Assembly (NCBI GenBank): GCA_035534835.1
Contig: DATLRE010000181.1
Location: forward strand, 1 to 12,362
Reading direction: 5' to 3'
Source: Bog-756 sp035534835
Lineage (GTDB): Bacteria; Actinomycetota; Acidimicrobiia; Acidimicrobiales; RAAP-2
Length of the DNA: 12,362 bases
The translations under genes and the position numbers were made by a program. The notes beneath the pieces are model-generated. The model made no database searches. It was not told the origin of the DNA and saw nothing but the letters and a program-made list of their open reading frames with translations. This document shows, piece after piece, positions 6,257-12,362 of this stretch (the first letter of the stretch is position 1; each line of letters starts with the position of its first letter).

Positions 6257-7513
6257 GTGCCGAACAGCCCGTCCCCTGCGATGGTCGAGCTCGGTCGAGC
6301 GGCCGTGGCCGCCGGCCGGGTGGTGGCGCGCTCGTCGTCGGCCGCCCGCGACGACGCCCTCCGCTTCGCGGCCGACCTGCTCGAGGAGCGGGCGGACGCG
6401 GTTCTGGCCGCCAACGACACCGACCTCGCCCGTGCCACCGAAGCCGGAGCGGACGCGACATCGCTCGACCGGCTCCGGCTCGACGCCGCGAGGATCACCG
6501 GGATGGCGGCCGGCTTGCGGGACGTCGCCGGCCTGGCGGACCCGGTGGGTGAGGTCGTCGACGGCTGGGTCCGGCCCAACGGCCTGCGGGTCGAGCGGGT
6601 GCGGATCCCGCTCGGGGTGATCGGCATCATCTACGAGAACCGACCGAACGTCACCAGCGACGCCGCCGGGCTCTGCCTGAAGTCCGGCAACGCCGTGCTG
6701 CTGCGCGGCTCGTCCAGTGCCATCACGACCAACCGGGCCGTGGCCGCCGCCCTGCGCGACGGGCTGGCCAAGGCCGGACTCCCGACGGCCGCCGTGGGCC
6801 TGGTGACCGACACCACCCGCCAGGGCGCTGTGGCCTTCATGCAGCTGACCGGCATCATCGACTGCCTCATCCCCCGGGGAGGGGCCTCGCTGGTCGCGTC
6901 GATCCAGGAGCACGCCACGGTGCCCTACGTCGTGGACGGGATCGGCAACTGCCACGTCTACGTGGACGCAGCCGCCGACCTCGACATGGCCGAGTCCATC
7001 GTGGTCAACGCCAAGACCCAGCGACCCGGCGTGTGCAACGCCGCCGAGTCCCTCGTGGTGCACCGGGACGTGGCCGCCGAGTTCCTGCCCCGGATCGCCG
7101 CCGCCCTCGGCGGCGTCACCCTGCTGGGCGACGAGGCGACCCGGGCCGTGCTGCCGGGGATCGGGTCGGCCACCGAGGAGGACTTCGCCGCCGAGTTCCT
7201 CGGGCCCGTGCTGAGCGTCGCCACGGTCGACGACCTGGACGCCGCCATCGACCACGTCTCCCGGTACGGGTCGGGCCACTCGGAGGCCATCGTGACCCGG
7301 GACATCGGCGCCGCCGGCCGGTTCACGGCCGAGATCGACGCCGCGGCCGTGGTGGTCAACGCCTCGACCCGCTTCGTCGACGGGGCCGAACTCGGACTCG
7401 GGGCCGAGATCGGCATCTCCACCCAGAAGCTTCACGCCCGGGGCCCGATGGGCCTCCGCGAACTCACCTCCGTCCGATTCGTCGTCACAGGAACAGGGCA
7501 GGTACGTACATGA
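6257..7513 (+). CDS. proA: Glutamate-5-semialdehyde dehydrogenase (gamma-glutamyl phosphate reductase)
   Basis: NADPH-dependent reduction of gamma-glutamyl phosphate to glutamate-5-semialdehyde, the second step of proline synthesis. From GTG 6257 it is 418 residues, the usual ProA length; a TTG at 6212 would add an unsupported Pro/Gly-rich tail and an ATG at 6281 would remove eight residues. Aldehyde-dehydrogenase-fold motifs are visible: IPLGVIGIIYENRPNV (substrate region), LKSGNAVLLRGSSSA, LIPRGGASLV, and NAKTQRPGVCNAAES, whose C260 is the expected catalytic cysteine. SRYGSGHSEAIVT and FVDGAELGLGAEIGISTQKLHARGP region motifs near the end complete the family pattern. The stop overlaps the MoxR start as ATGA, so the downstream gene is probably coupled. 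The last codons use unusual A-ending triplets. Confidence 0.97.
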   Translation: MPNSPSPAMVELGRAAVAAGRVVARSSSAARDDALRFAADLLEERADAVLAANDTDLARATEAGADATSLDRLRLDAARITGMAAGLRDVAGLADPVGEVVDGWVRPNGLRVERVRIPLGVIGIIYENRPNVTSDAAGLCLKSGNAVLLRGSSSAITTNRAVAAALRDGLAKAGLPTAAVGLVTDTTRQGAVAFMQLTGIIDCLIPRGGASLVASIQEHATVPYVVDGIGNCHVYVDAAADLDMAESIVVNAKTQRPGVCNAAESLVVHRDVAAEFLPRIAAALGGVTLLGDEATRAVLPGIGSATEEDFAAEFLGPVLSVATVDDLDAAIDHVSRYGSGHSEAIVTRDIGAAGRFTAEIDAAAVVVNASTRFVDGAELGLGAEIGISTQKLHARGPMGLRELTSVRFVVTGTGQVRT

Positions 7514-8463
7514 GCAGCGATCCGACCGACACGGCCCCCGGGCCCGGTGGAACCCGCACCGAGGAGATCACCTCCGGGTTCCCCGAGGCGGGGCCGCCGC
7601 GATTCGACTCGATCGACGCGGTCCGCACCGGGCTCGCCGGTGTGGACTACCTGGCCGACGAGGGCATCTCCGGCGTCGTCTACCTGGCCGACCGGCTGGC
7701 CAAGCCGGTGCTGGTCGAGGGGCCGGCGGGGACCGGGAAGACCGAGCTGGCCAAGTCGGTGGCGCGCCTGACCGGCAGCCGGCTGATCCGCCTCCAGTGC
7801 TACGAGGGGCTCGACGAGTCGAAGGCCCTCTACGAGTGGAACTACAAGAAGCAGCTCCTGCGGATCCAGGCCGACTCGGGCCAGTCGTGGGAACAGCTGG
7901 AGGAGGACATCTTCAGCGAGGAGTTCCTGCTCACCCGGCCGCTGCTCGAAGCCATCAGGTCGGAGGACCCGGTGGTGCTGCTCATCGACGAGGTCGACCG
8001 GGTGGAGCTCGAGACCGAGGCGCTGCTGCTCGAGATCCTCTCGGAGTACCAGGTGTCGATCCCCGAGCTGGGTACCGTCCGGGCCCGGCAGATCCCGCTC
8101 GTGTTCCTCACCTCGAACAACACCCGCGAGCTGTCCGAGGCGCTGAAGCGCCGGTGTCTCTACCTGCACATCGACTACCCGCAGCTGGAGCGCGAGCGGG
8201 CCATCATCGAGACCCGTGTGCCCGGTATCAACCAGGCCCTGGCCGACCAGGTGGCGCGGATCGTGCGCTCGATCCGCTCGCTCGACCTGAAGAAGGCCCC
8301 GTCCGTCTCCGAGACCCTCGACTGGGCCCGGACGCTGGTGGTGCTCGGGGTCGAGTCCATCGACGCCGAGCAGGCCAAGGACACGCTGCACATCCTGCTC
8401 AAGTACCGCTCGGACATCGACCGGGCGTCCAAGGAGCTGGCCGGCCTGGACTCCTCGGGCTGA
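7510..8463 (+). CDS. MoxR-family AAA+ ATPase (CoxD-like)
   Basis: AAA+ chaperone-type ATPase of 317 residues. Walker A GPAGTGKT (71-78), Walker B VVLLIDE (155-161), sensor-1 region TSNNTREL (201-208) and the arginine-finger-like EALKRRCLYLHIDYP are in the order and spacing typical of MoxR proteins. The C-terminal lid includes APSVSETLDWARTLVVLG, typical of members that pair with CoxE-type VWA proteins. The first 30 residues are a Pro/Gly/Thr-rich tail. The start is ATG 7510 in an ATGA overlap with proA, with CAGGT 6 nt upstream as a weak ribosome binding site; the same frame stays open far upstream inside proA but that part is not MoxR-like. The VWA partner follows after 13 nt. In known pairs the ATPase remodels or inserts cofactors into a target. 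The target here is unknown. Confidence 0.93.
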   Translation: MSSDPTDTAPGPGGTRTEEITSGFPEAGPPRFDSIDAVRTGLAGVDYLADEGISGVVYLADRLAKPVLVEGPAGTGKTELAKSVARLTGSRLIRLQCYEGLDESKALYEWNYKKQLLRIQADSGQSWEQLEEDIFSEEFLLTRPLLEAIRSEDPVVLLIDEVDRVELETEALLLEILSEYQVSIPELGTVRARQIPLVFLTSNNTRELSEALKRRCLYLHIDYPQLERERAIIETRVPGINQALADQVARIVRSIRSLDLKKAPSVSETLDWARTLVVLGVESIDAEQAKDTLHILLKYRSDIDRASKELAGLDSSG

Positions 8464-8476
8464 GTCGGGGCCGGGC

Positions 8477-9964
8477 GTGCTGGACCTCCTGACCGGCTTC
8501 GTGGCCGAGCTGCGCGCCGCCGGTATCCCGGTGTCGCTGTCGGAGCACCTCGACGCCGCCGAGACGCTGAAGCACGTCCCCCTCGAGGACCGCGAGGCCA
8601 TCAAGTACACCCTCGGCGCAAGCCTGGTGAAGTCGTCGACGCACTGGCCCGCCTATGAGACGGCCTTCGAGATCTACTTCAGCCTGCGCGGGCCCGGGTA
8701 CGCGATCGACGGCGGGGACGAGGGGCCCGGTGGCGAGACCGAGGCCGAGGACGAGGGATCCGGCCAGCCGGGCCAGGGCGGGATGCGGGGCAAGGGCCGA
8801 GGGGGCGGCGGGGGCGAGGGGATGACCCCCGAGGAACTCGCCGACCTGCTCTACAAGGCACTGCTCGGCGCCAACAGCTCGATGATCCAGGCGGTGGCCC
8901 GCCAGGCCGTCAGCCGCTACGGGGGCATGGAGGCCGGCCGCCCCGTCGGCGGCACCTACTACCTCTACCGGACCCTCCGGAACCTGGACCTCGACAAGGT
9001 CCTGGAGCGGCTGGTCGACGAGGCCCGACGGGTCACCTCGGCCGAGAACGCCGAGACGGGCCACCGCGGACCCGACGTGACGCTCACCCCGCTCGAGGAG
9101 CGCCTGCTGCGCGACGAGTACCAGGCCCGGATCGACCAGCTGCGCAAGGAGATCGAGAGCGAGATCCGGCGTCGACTGGTGGACGACCGCGGGAGCGAGG
9201 CGCTGGCCAAGTCCATCCGGAAGCCGCTCCCGGAGGACATCGACGTGATGCACGCCACCCGTGACGAGCTGGTGGCGCTGCGCAGGTCGCTGGCTCCCCT
9301 GTCGCGGAAGCTGGCCGTGCGCCTCGCCCGCAAGCGCCGGCACGGGCGCAAGGGTCCCCTCGACTTCCGCTCCACGGTCCGCCACTCGCTGTCGACGGGA
9401 GGGGTGCCGGTGGAGCCCCGGTTCCGCTACCCGCGTCCGTCGAAGCCCGAGATCATCGTCATCGCCGACATCTCGGGGTCGGTGGCCAGCTTCGCCCGGT
9501 TCACCCTCCACCTGGTGCACGCCATCAGCTCGCAGTTCTCCAAGGTCCGGAGCTTCGTCTTCATCGACGGGATCGACGAGGTGACCAGCTTCTTCGAAGG
9601 GGTCGACGACCCGACCCAGGCGGTGCACCGGATCAACACCGAGGCCGACGTGGTCTGGGTGGACGGGCACTCCGACTACGGGCACGCCCTCACCGTGTTC
9701 TGGGAGCGGTGGGGCGAGGAGATCACGCCCCGTACCAGCGTGCTCCTGCTGGGCGACGCCCGGAACAACTACCACGCCTCGGGATCGTGGGTGGTCAAGG
9801 AGATCCGGTCCCGGGCACGCCACGTGTACTGGCTGAACCCCGAGCCCCGGGCCTACTGGGACTCGGGGGACTCCATCGTGGGCGAGTACGCCAACCACTG
9901 CGACGAGGTCGTGGAGTGCCGCACCCTCCGCCAGCTCGAGCGGTTCGTCGGGGAGCTCGCGTGA
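8477..9964 (+). CDS. VWA domain-containing CoxE-like protein
   Basis: Predicted cytoplasmic partner of the adjacent MoxR ATPase, 495 residues. Residues 1-75 form a helical N-terminal part (LLTGFVAELRAAGIPVSLSEHLDA is typical of CoxE-like proteins). A Gly/Glu-rich low-complexity linker spans about 79-116. A charged helical region (about 117-290) contains ITEPLRK-like coiled-coil-prone segments around 205-235. The VWA domain covers about 325-495, with MIDAS motif DISGS (331-335), GHSDYG (397-402) and LLGDARNN (424-431). There is no signal peptide or membrane span, in contrast to the membrane-anchored BatA type. GTG 8477 is chosen because the CoxE-like N-terminus starts there; no clear Shine-Dalgarno site is visible. 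The stop overlaps the next start as GTGA. No cox (CO dehydrogenase) genes are nearby. Confidence 0.9.
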   Translation: MLDLLTGFVAELRAAGIPVSLSEHLDAAETLKHVPLEDREAIKYTLGASLVKSSTHWPAYETAFEIYFSLRGPGYAIDGGDEGPGGETEAEDEGSGQPGQGGMRGKGRGGGGGEGMTPEELADLLYKALLGANSSMIQAVARQAVSRYGGMEAGRPVGGTYYLYRTLRNLDLDKVLERLVDEARRVTSAENAETGHRGPDVTLTPLEERLLRDEYQARIDQLRKEIESEIRRRLVDDRGSEALAKSIRKPLPEDIDVMHATRDELVALRRSLAPLSRKLAVRLARKRRHGRKGPLDFRSTVRHSLSTGGVPVEPRFRYPRPSKPEIIVIADISGSVASFARFTLHLVHAISSQFSKVRSFVFIDGIDEVTSFFEGVDDPTQAVHRINTEADVVWVDGHSDYGHALTVFWERWGEEITPRTSVLLLGDARNNYHASGSWVVKEIRSRARHVYWLNPEPRAYWDSGDSIVGEYANHCDEVVECRTLRQLERFVGELA

Positions 9965-10836
9965 CCCGTTCCGCCGGGGCGGCGGGCACGGGGTTCGACG
10001 CGCTGGCCGGGGCGGGGACGGGCGCCCCCGAGGGTCCCTCGCCCGGGGCGCCCCCGGCCGGCATCCGGACCATGGGGGCGAGCGCCCCGTCGGCCACCAC
10101 CCTCGTGCTGGTCCGCCACGGCGAGGCCGTCTGCAATGTGTCGGGGGTGTGCGGCGGCCCGATCGGCTGCACGGGCCTGACCGATCGGGGCCGGGCCCAG
10201 GTGGCCGTGCTGCGGGACCGCCTCGACGAGACGGGCGAGTTGGCCGGAGCCGACGCCCTGTACGCCAGTATCCTGCGCCGGGCGGTCGAGACGGCGGCCA
10301 TCCTGGCCCCCGCCCTGGCGCCCGTCGGCGACGGGGGGACGGCCGGCGAACCGCCCCGGATCGTGGAGGAGTGCGGCTTCTGCGAGCTCCACCCCGGAGC
10401 GGCCGACGGGCTCGACTGGTCGGCCTTCAGCCAGCGGTTCGGCAACCCGGACTGGGACGTCGACCCCGGCCGGAGGATCGCACCCGGGGGCGAGAGCTGG
10501 ATCGGATTCGTGAACCGGGTGGCCGAAACGCTCGATACGGTCGTGGCCCGCCACCCGGGTGGGCTGGTCGTCGTGGCGTGCCACGCCGGGGTCGTCGAGG
10601 CGTCGCTCCTGGCCAAGACCCCGGTGGTGGACGGCCTGGTGGGCGCCCGCATGCAGCTCCGGACCCAGCACGCGTCGCTGACCACCTGGGAGGTCGACGG
10701 GGCCGCGTGGAAGTTGATCGGTTACAACGACGGCGCCCACCACCTCGGGACCGGGGGCACGGGGGGCGGTGCCGAGGGCGTGACCGCATCGGGTCGGGGG
10801 TGGATGGGCGTCGGGACGGGTCGCCACATCGGATGA
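9961..10836 (+). CDS. Histidine phosphatase superfamily protein (phosphoglycerate mutase-like)
   Basis: Branch-1 histidine phosphatase of 291 residues from GTG 9961. The catalytic signature LVLVRHGEAVCN gives H53 as the phospho-accepting histidine with R52. ILRRAVETA (104-112) supplies R107, E142 in CELHPG is the likely proton donor, and VACHAGVVEA gives the second histidine, H208. The GTG overlaps the VWA stop as GTGA; an alternative ATG at 10072 would give 254 residues and drop a disordered Ala/Gly/Pro-rich tail of 37 residues, so the start is uncertain. The C-terminus ends in a Gly-rich tail (about 262-291). The family covers mutases, nucleotide and sugar phosphatases and SixA-like enzymes; the substrate cannot be told from sequence. 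Related phosphatases sit near nadD and rsfS in other actinobacteria, but those genes are not in this window. Confidence 0.88.
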   Translation: MTRSAGAAGTGFDALAGAGTGAPEGPSPGAPPAGIRTMGASAPSATTLVLVRHGEAVCNVSGVCGGPIGCTGLTDRGRAQVAVLRDRLDETGELAGADALYASILRRAVETAAILAPALAPVGDGGTAGEPPRIVEECGFCELHPGAADGLDWSAFSQRFGNPDWDVDPGRRIAPGGESWIGFVNRVAETLDTVVARHPGGLVVVACHAGVVEASLLAKTPVVDGLVGARMQLRTQHASLTTWEVDGAAWKLIGYNDGAHHLGTGGTGGGAEGVTASGRGWMGVGTGRHIG

Positions 10837-10885
10837 CCGTCGGTGGCGGGCCGGTGGACGCGACCGGACCCGGTGGCGAGGGTGA

Positions 10886-10891
10886 CAGACT
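10886..10891 (+). promoter_or_regulatory. Candidate leaderless -10-like box (CAGACT) for the orphan gene
   Basis: CAGACT shares the A2 and T6 of TANNNT and ends 6 nt before GTG 10898, the same spacing as in proA. No Shine-Dalgarno site is present. The first base departs from consensus, so support is moderate at best. Confidence 0.35.
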
Positions 10892-10897
10892 CGTCCG

Positions 10898-11611
10898 GTG
10901 TCGGACCACGAACTGCGCTACTCGAGGACGCCCGGTCCGATCGCCCGGCTGCTGGGTGCCCTCGGGACGAGCTCGCTCCTGCAGTCCCTCGGCGACCAGG
11001 AGCTGGACGAGCCCCATCCCCAGGTGGTCTGGCACACGGCGCGCTCGTCGGAGCTGCGGCGCGTCGCCTTCGACCTGGTCGATGCCGGGAGGGACGACAT
11101 CGAGGCCACCGTCGTCCTGGCCCGGGCCGCCGGGCGGCACGCGAAAGAGCTGAGGCGGGCGGCCGCCACGATCCGGTCCGACCGGTGGATCGACGAGGAC
11201 CTGGCGAGCTACCGGGCCGAGCGGCTGCTGGTGGCCGCCGCCACCGGCCGGCCGGTCGATCCGCTGACCGACGAGCAGCGGGCGTGGTTCGATCGGCTCC
11301 GCAGGCTGGTGGAGCTGCCTCCCGAGGAGGGTTTCGCCGAACTCGCGGCGGAGGAGCCGGAGCTCGCCGGGCTCGAGGGCGCGGTGTGTCGGCTGGCAGC
11401 AGGACCGGAGCCGGACGGCCCGGTGGGCGAGCGACGCGACGAGATGGTCAGGGAGGCGATCTCCGACCTGGTGCAGAAGGTCTCGGTGCGCTCGTCGTCA
11501 CCTCTGGTGCGCACCCACGCCGCACGGACCGTGGCCCGCGATCACCTCGTCGTCCGCGCCGGGCTGCAACCGCCCGACGACCCGCCGCGGGCAGAGGATC
11601 AGCAGGCGTAG
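10898..11611 (+). CDS. Hypothetical protein, helical, no recognised family
   Basis: I do not recognise this 237-residue protein. It looks soluble, highly charged and mainly alpha-helical, with no signal peptide, membrane span, cysteine pair or nucleotide-binding motif. Visible blocks are a start rich in Leu/Gly (PIARLLGALGTSSLLQSLGD), a helix set around ELRRVAFDLVDAGRDDIEAT (about 51-70), HAKELRRAAATIRSDRWIDE (about 80-99), and an acidic ELPPEEGFAELAAEEPEL segment (about 138-156). The tail is Pro/Asp-rich. Third-position GC matches the neighbours, which supports real coding. The start is GTG 10898, 61 nt after the histidine phosphatase, placed by the -10-like box. Its last 13 bp overlap the end of the convergent GH25-like gene. 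Function is unknown. Confidence 0.7.
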   Translation: MSDHELRYSRTPGPIARLLGALGTSSLLQSLGDQELDEPHPQVVWHTARSSELRRVAFDLVDAGRDDIEATVVLARAAGRHAKELRRAAATIRSDRWIDEDLASYRAERLLVAAATGRPVDPLTDEQRAWFDRLRRLVELPPEEGFAELAAEEPELAGLEGAVCRLAAGPEPDGPVGERRDEMVREAISDLVQKVSVRSSSPLVRTHAARTVARDHLVVRAGLQPPDDPPRAEDQQA

Positions 11612-12362
11612 TCGTCGTCGTACCTGGTGTCCATTCCCCCCAACGGATAGAGCGCACTCGGCGAGCTGTACTGCACCATCTGTACGGGCCCGGTGGGCAG
11701 GCCGGCGTACTTCGAGGTGACGTTGGTGCACGTCGTCGCCGGGTCGAGACCCCAGTCGGCGGCCCAGTAGGGGACGGCGGGACGGTAGTTGCCGACGATG
11801 CCGGACCAGTTGCCGGGGCTGGCGTAGATACCCACGCTGTTGAGCCCTTCGGACTTCAGCCCGTCGATCGCCCCCTGCACCAGCGCGGCGTTGGACGCGG
11901 TGCTCGCCGACCAGATCTGGGCATCCTCGACATCGAGCCACCAGGCGACCCCGGTGTTGACCCCTGCAGCCTGGGCGTCCTGGAACGCGTGGGTGGCGGC
12001 GTTGAACCCGTAATTGCACGAGGACGGGTCGGCGGCCGTCTGACAGGCCGGATCACCGCTCGATGCGGCGTTGCCGTAGTTCATGAAGATGTAGAGGTTG
12101 AGGCCGGCGCCGGCCCAGGCGGCTTCCTGGGCGAGACACGGGTTCGGGTAGCCCGGCTCCTCGACCTGGACGACCCCGATCGTGTGCGGCGCAGGGGGCA
12201 GTCCGTTCGGCGTCCCCGGGCACTGGTACTTGGAGATGTCGTAGCCGAAGCTTCCCGAGGTGTAGGAGGAGCCGGTGAATCTGCCGTCGCCGGTGGCCTC
12301 GGCCATGCCCACGACCGGCTGGTTGAGCACCTGAGGCGTCGAGCCCCAGTAGGTCGCGGCTC
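11599..12362 (-). CDS. GH25-like hydrolase domain protein, 5'-truncated by the window edge
   Basis: The minus-strand frame is open to the last base, so only the C-terminal about 254 residues are seen. The first ~27 residues (YWGSTPQVLNQPVVGMAEATGDG) look like the tail of a repeat, like the YGSTG..LN.PVVGMAATPDG units I recall from surface proteins of Acidimicrobiia. A TIM-barrel-like domain follows with GH25 hallmarks in order: GYDISKYQ, WWLDVEDAQIW (the D-x-E of GH25 muramidases), VGIYASPGNW, VPYWAADWG, VQMVQYSS, and a terminal RYDDDYAC. Six cysteines suggest disulfides and export, which would fit a secreted cell-wall or polysaccharide hydrolase. A DUF1906 (Rv2525c-like) assignment is the main alternative. 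A GTG at 12330 exists, but the repeat sequence continues upstream of it, so it is not taken as the start. Confidence 0.8.
   Translation of the reverse strand, partial: AATYWGSTPQVLNQPVVGMAEATGDGRFTGSSYTSGSFGYDISKYQCPGTPNGLPPAPHTIGVVQVEEPGYPNPCLAQEAAWAGAGLNLYIFMNYGNAASSGDPACQTAADPSSCNYGFNAATHAFQDAQAAGVNTGVAWWLDVEDAQIWSASTASNAALVQGAIDGLKSEGLNSVGIYASPGNWSGIVGNYRPAVPYWAADWGLDPATTCTNVTSKYAGLPTGPVQMVQYSSPSALYPLGGMDTRYDDDYAC

Noticed and set aside
6120..6461. N-terminal extension of the AIM24 frame
   Set aside because: Pro/Arg-rich and antisense to the proA start; the GGGAGGA site fixes the start at 6119.
6032..7435. Minus-strand frame of about 467 codons antisense to proA
   Set aside because: Opposite a full-length ProA with intact catalytic motif; translation is Gly/His/Asp-rich shadow sequence.
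7033..7509. Open extension upstream of the MoxR gene inside proA
   Set aside because: Arg-rich out-of-frame reading of proA; the MoxR-like sequence begins only after ATG 7510, which has an ATGA overlap.
1..12362. tRNA, rRNA, CRISPR array, insertion sequence, phage or riboswitch
   Set aside because: No cloverleaf, repeat-spacer pattern, transposase or integrase motif or recognisable aptamer was seen; almost all sequence is coding for chromosomal genes.

Overview
The window is very GC-rich throughout, with G or C at most third codon positions and long spurious antisense frames. The gene order rng-rplU-rpmA-obg-proB-proA is the classical actinobacterial ribosomal/Obg/proline cluster. Several genes appear to lack a Shine-Dalgarno site and instead have a TANNNT-like box 6-7 nt before the start codon, which fits actinobacterial leaderless transcripts. 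The L27 N-terminus and the last gene (a GH25-like domain behind a short repeat) resemble what I remember from Acidimicrobiia. That class assignment is inference; Actinomycetota is well supported.

Layout. (1) Positions 1-2674, plus strand: the 3' part of an RNase E/G gene, L21 (rplU), L27 (rpmA) and a PTP-superfamily phosphatase with an HCxxGKDRTG loop. (2) 2807-5291, plus: Obg GTPase, then glutamate 5-kinase (proB) starting one base after the obg stop. (3) 5316-6119, minus: an AIM24/TIGR00266-family protein lying between proB and proA. (4) 6257-10836, plus: proA, a MoxR-type AAA+ ATPase, a CoxE-like VWA protein and a histidine phosphatase, closely packed with ATGA and GTGA overlaps. (5) 10898-11611, plus: an unrecognised 237-residue protein. 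(6) 11599-12362, minus, running off the window: a probably secreted GH25-like hydrolase domain, convergent with and overlapping the previous gene by 13 bp.

How the genes fit together. rng, rplU, rpmA and obg serve RNA processing and ribosome assembly. proB and proA catalyse the first two steps of proline synthesis, but are separated here by the reversed AIM24 gene, so proA seems to have its own promoter. The MoxR/CoxE-like pair is a recognised ATPase-plus-VWA architecture that remodels or matures target proteins. No cox structural genes are present, so its target is unknown. Translational overlap ties the pair to proA upstream and to the phosphatase downstream.

I found no tRNA, rRNA, CRISPR array, insertion sequence or phage gene. 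Most of the window is ordinary core-genome content. The least explained parts are the MoxR-VWA-phosphatase module, the AIM24 insertion, the orphan protein at 10898-11611 and the truncated GH25-like gene. I do not see clear evidence of a wholly new system.
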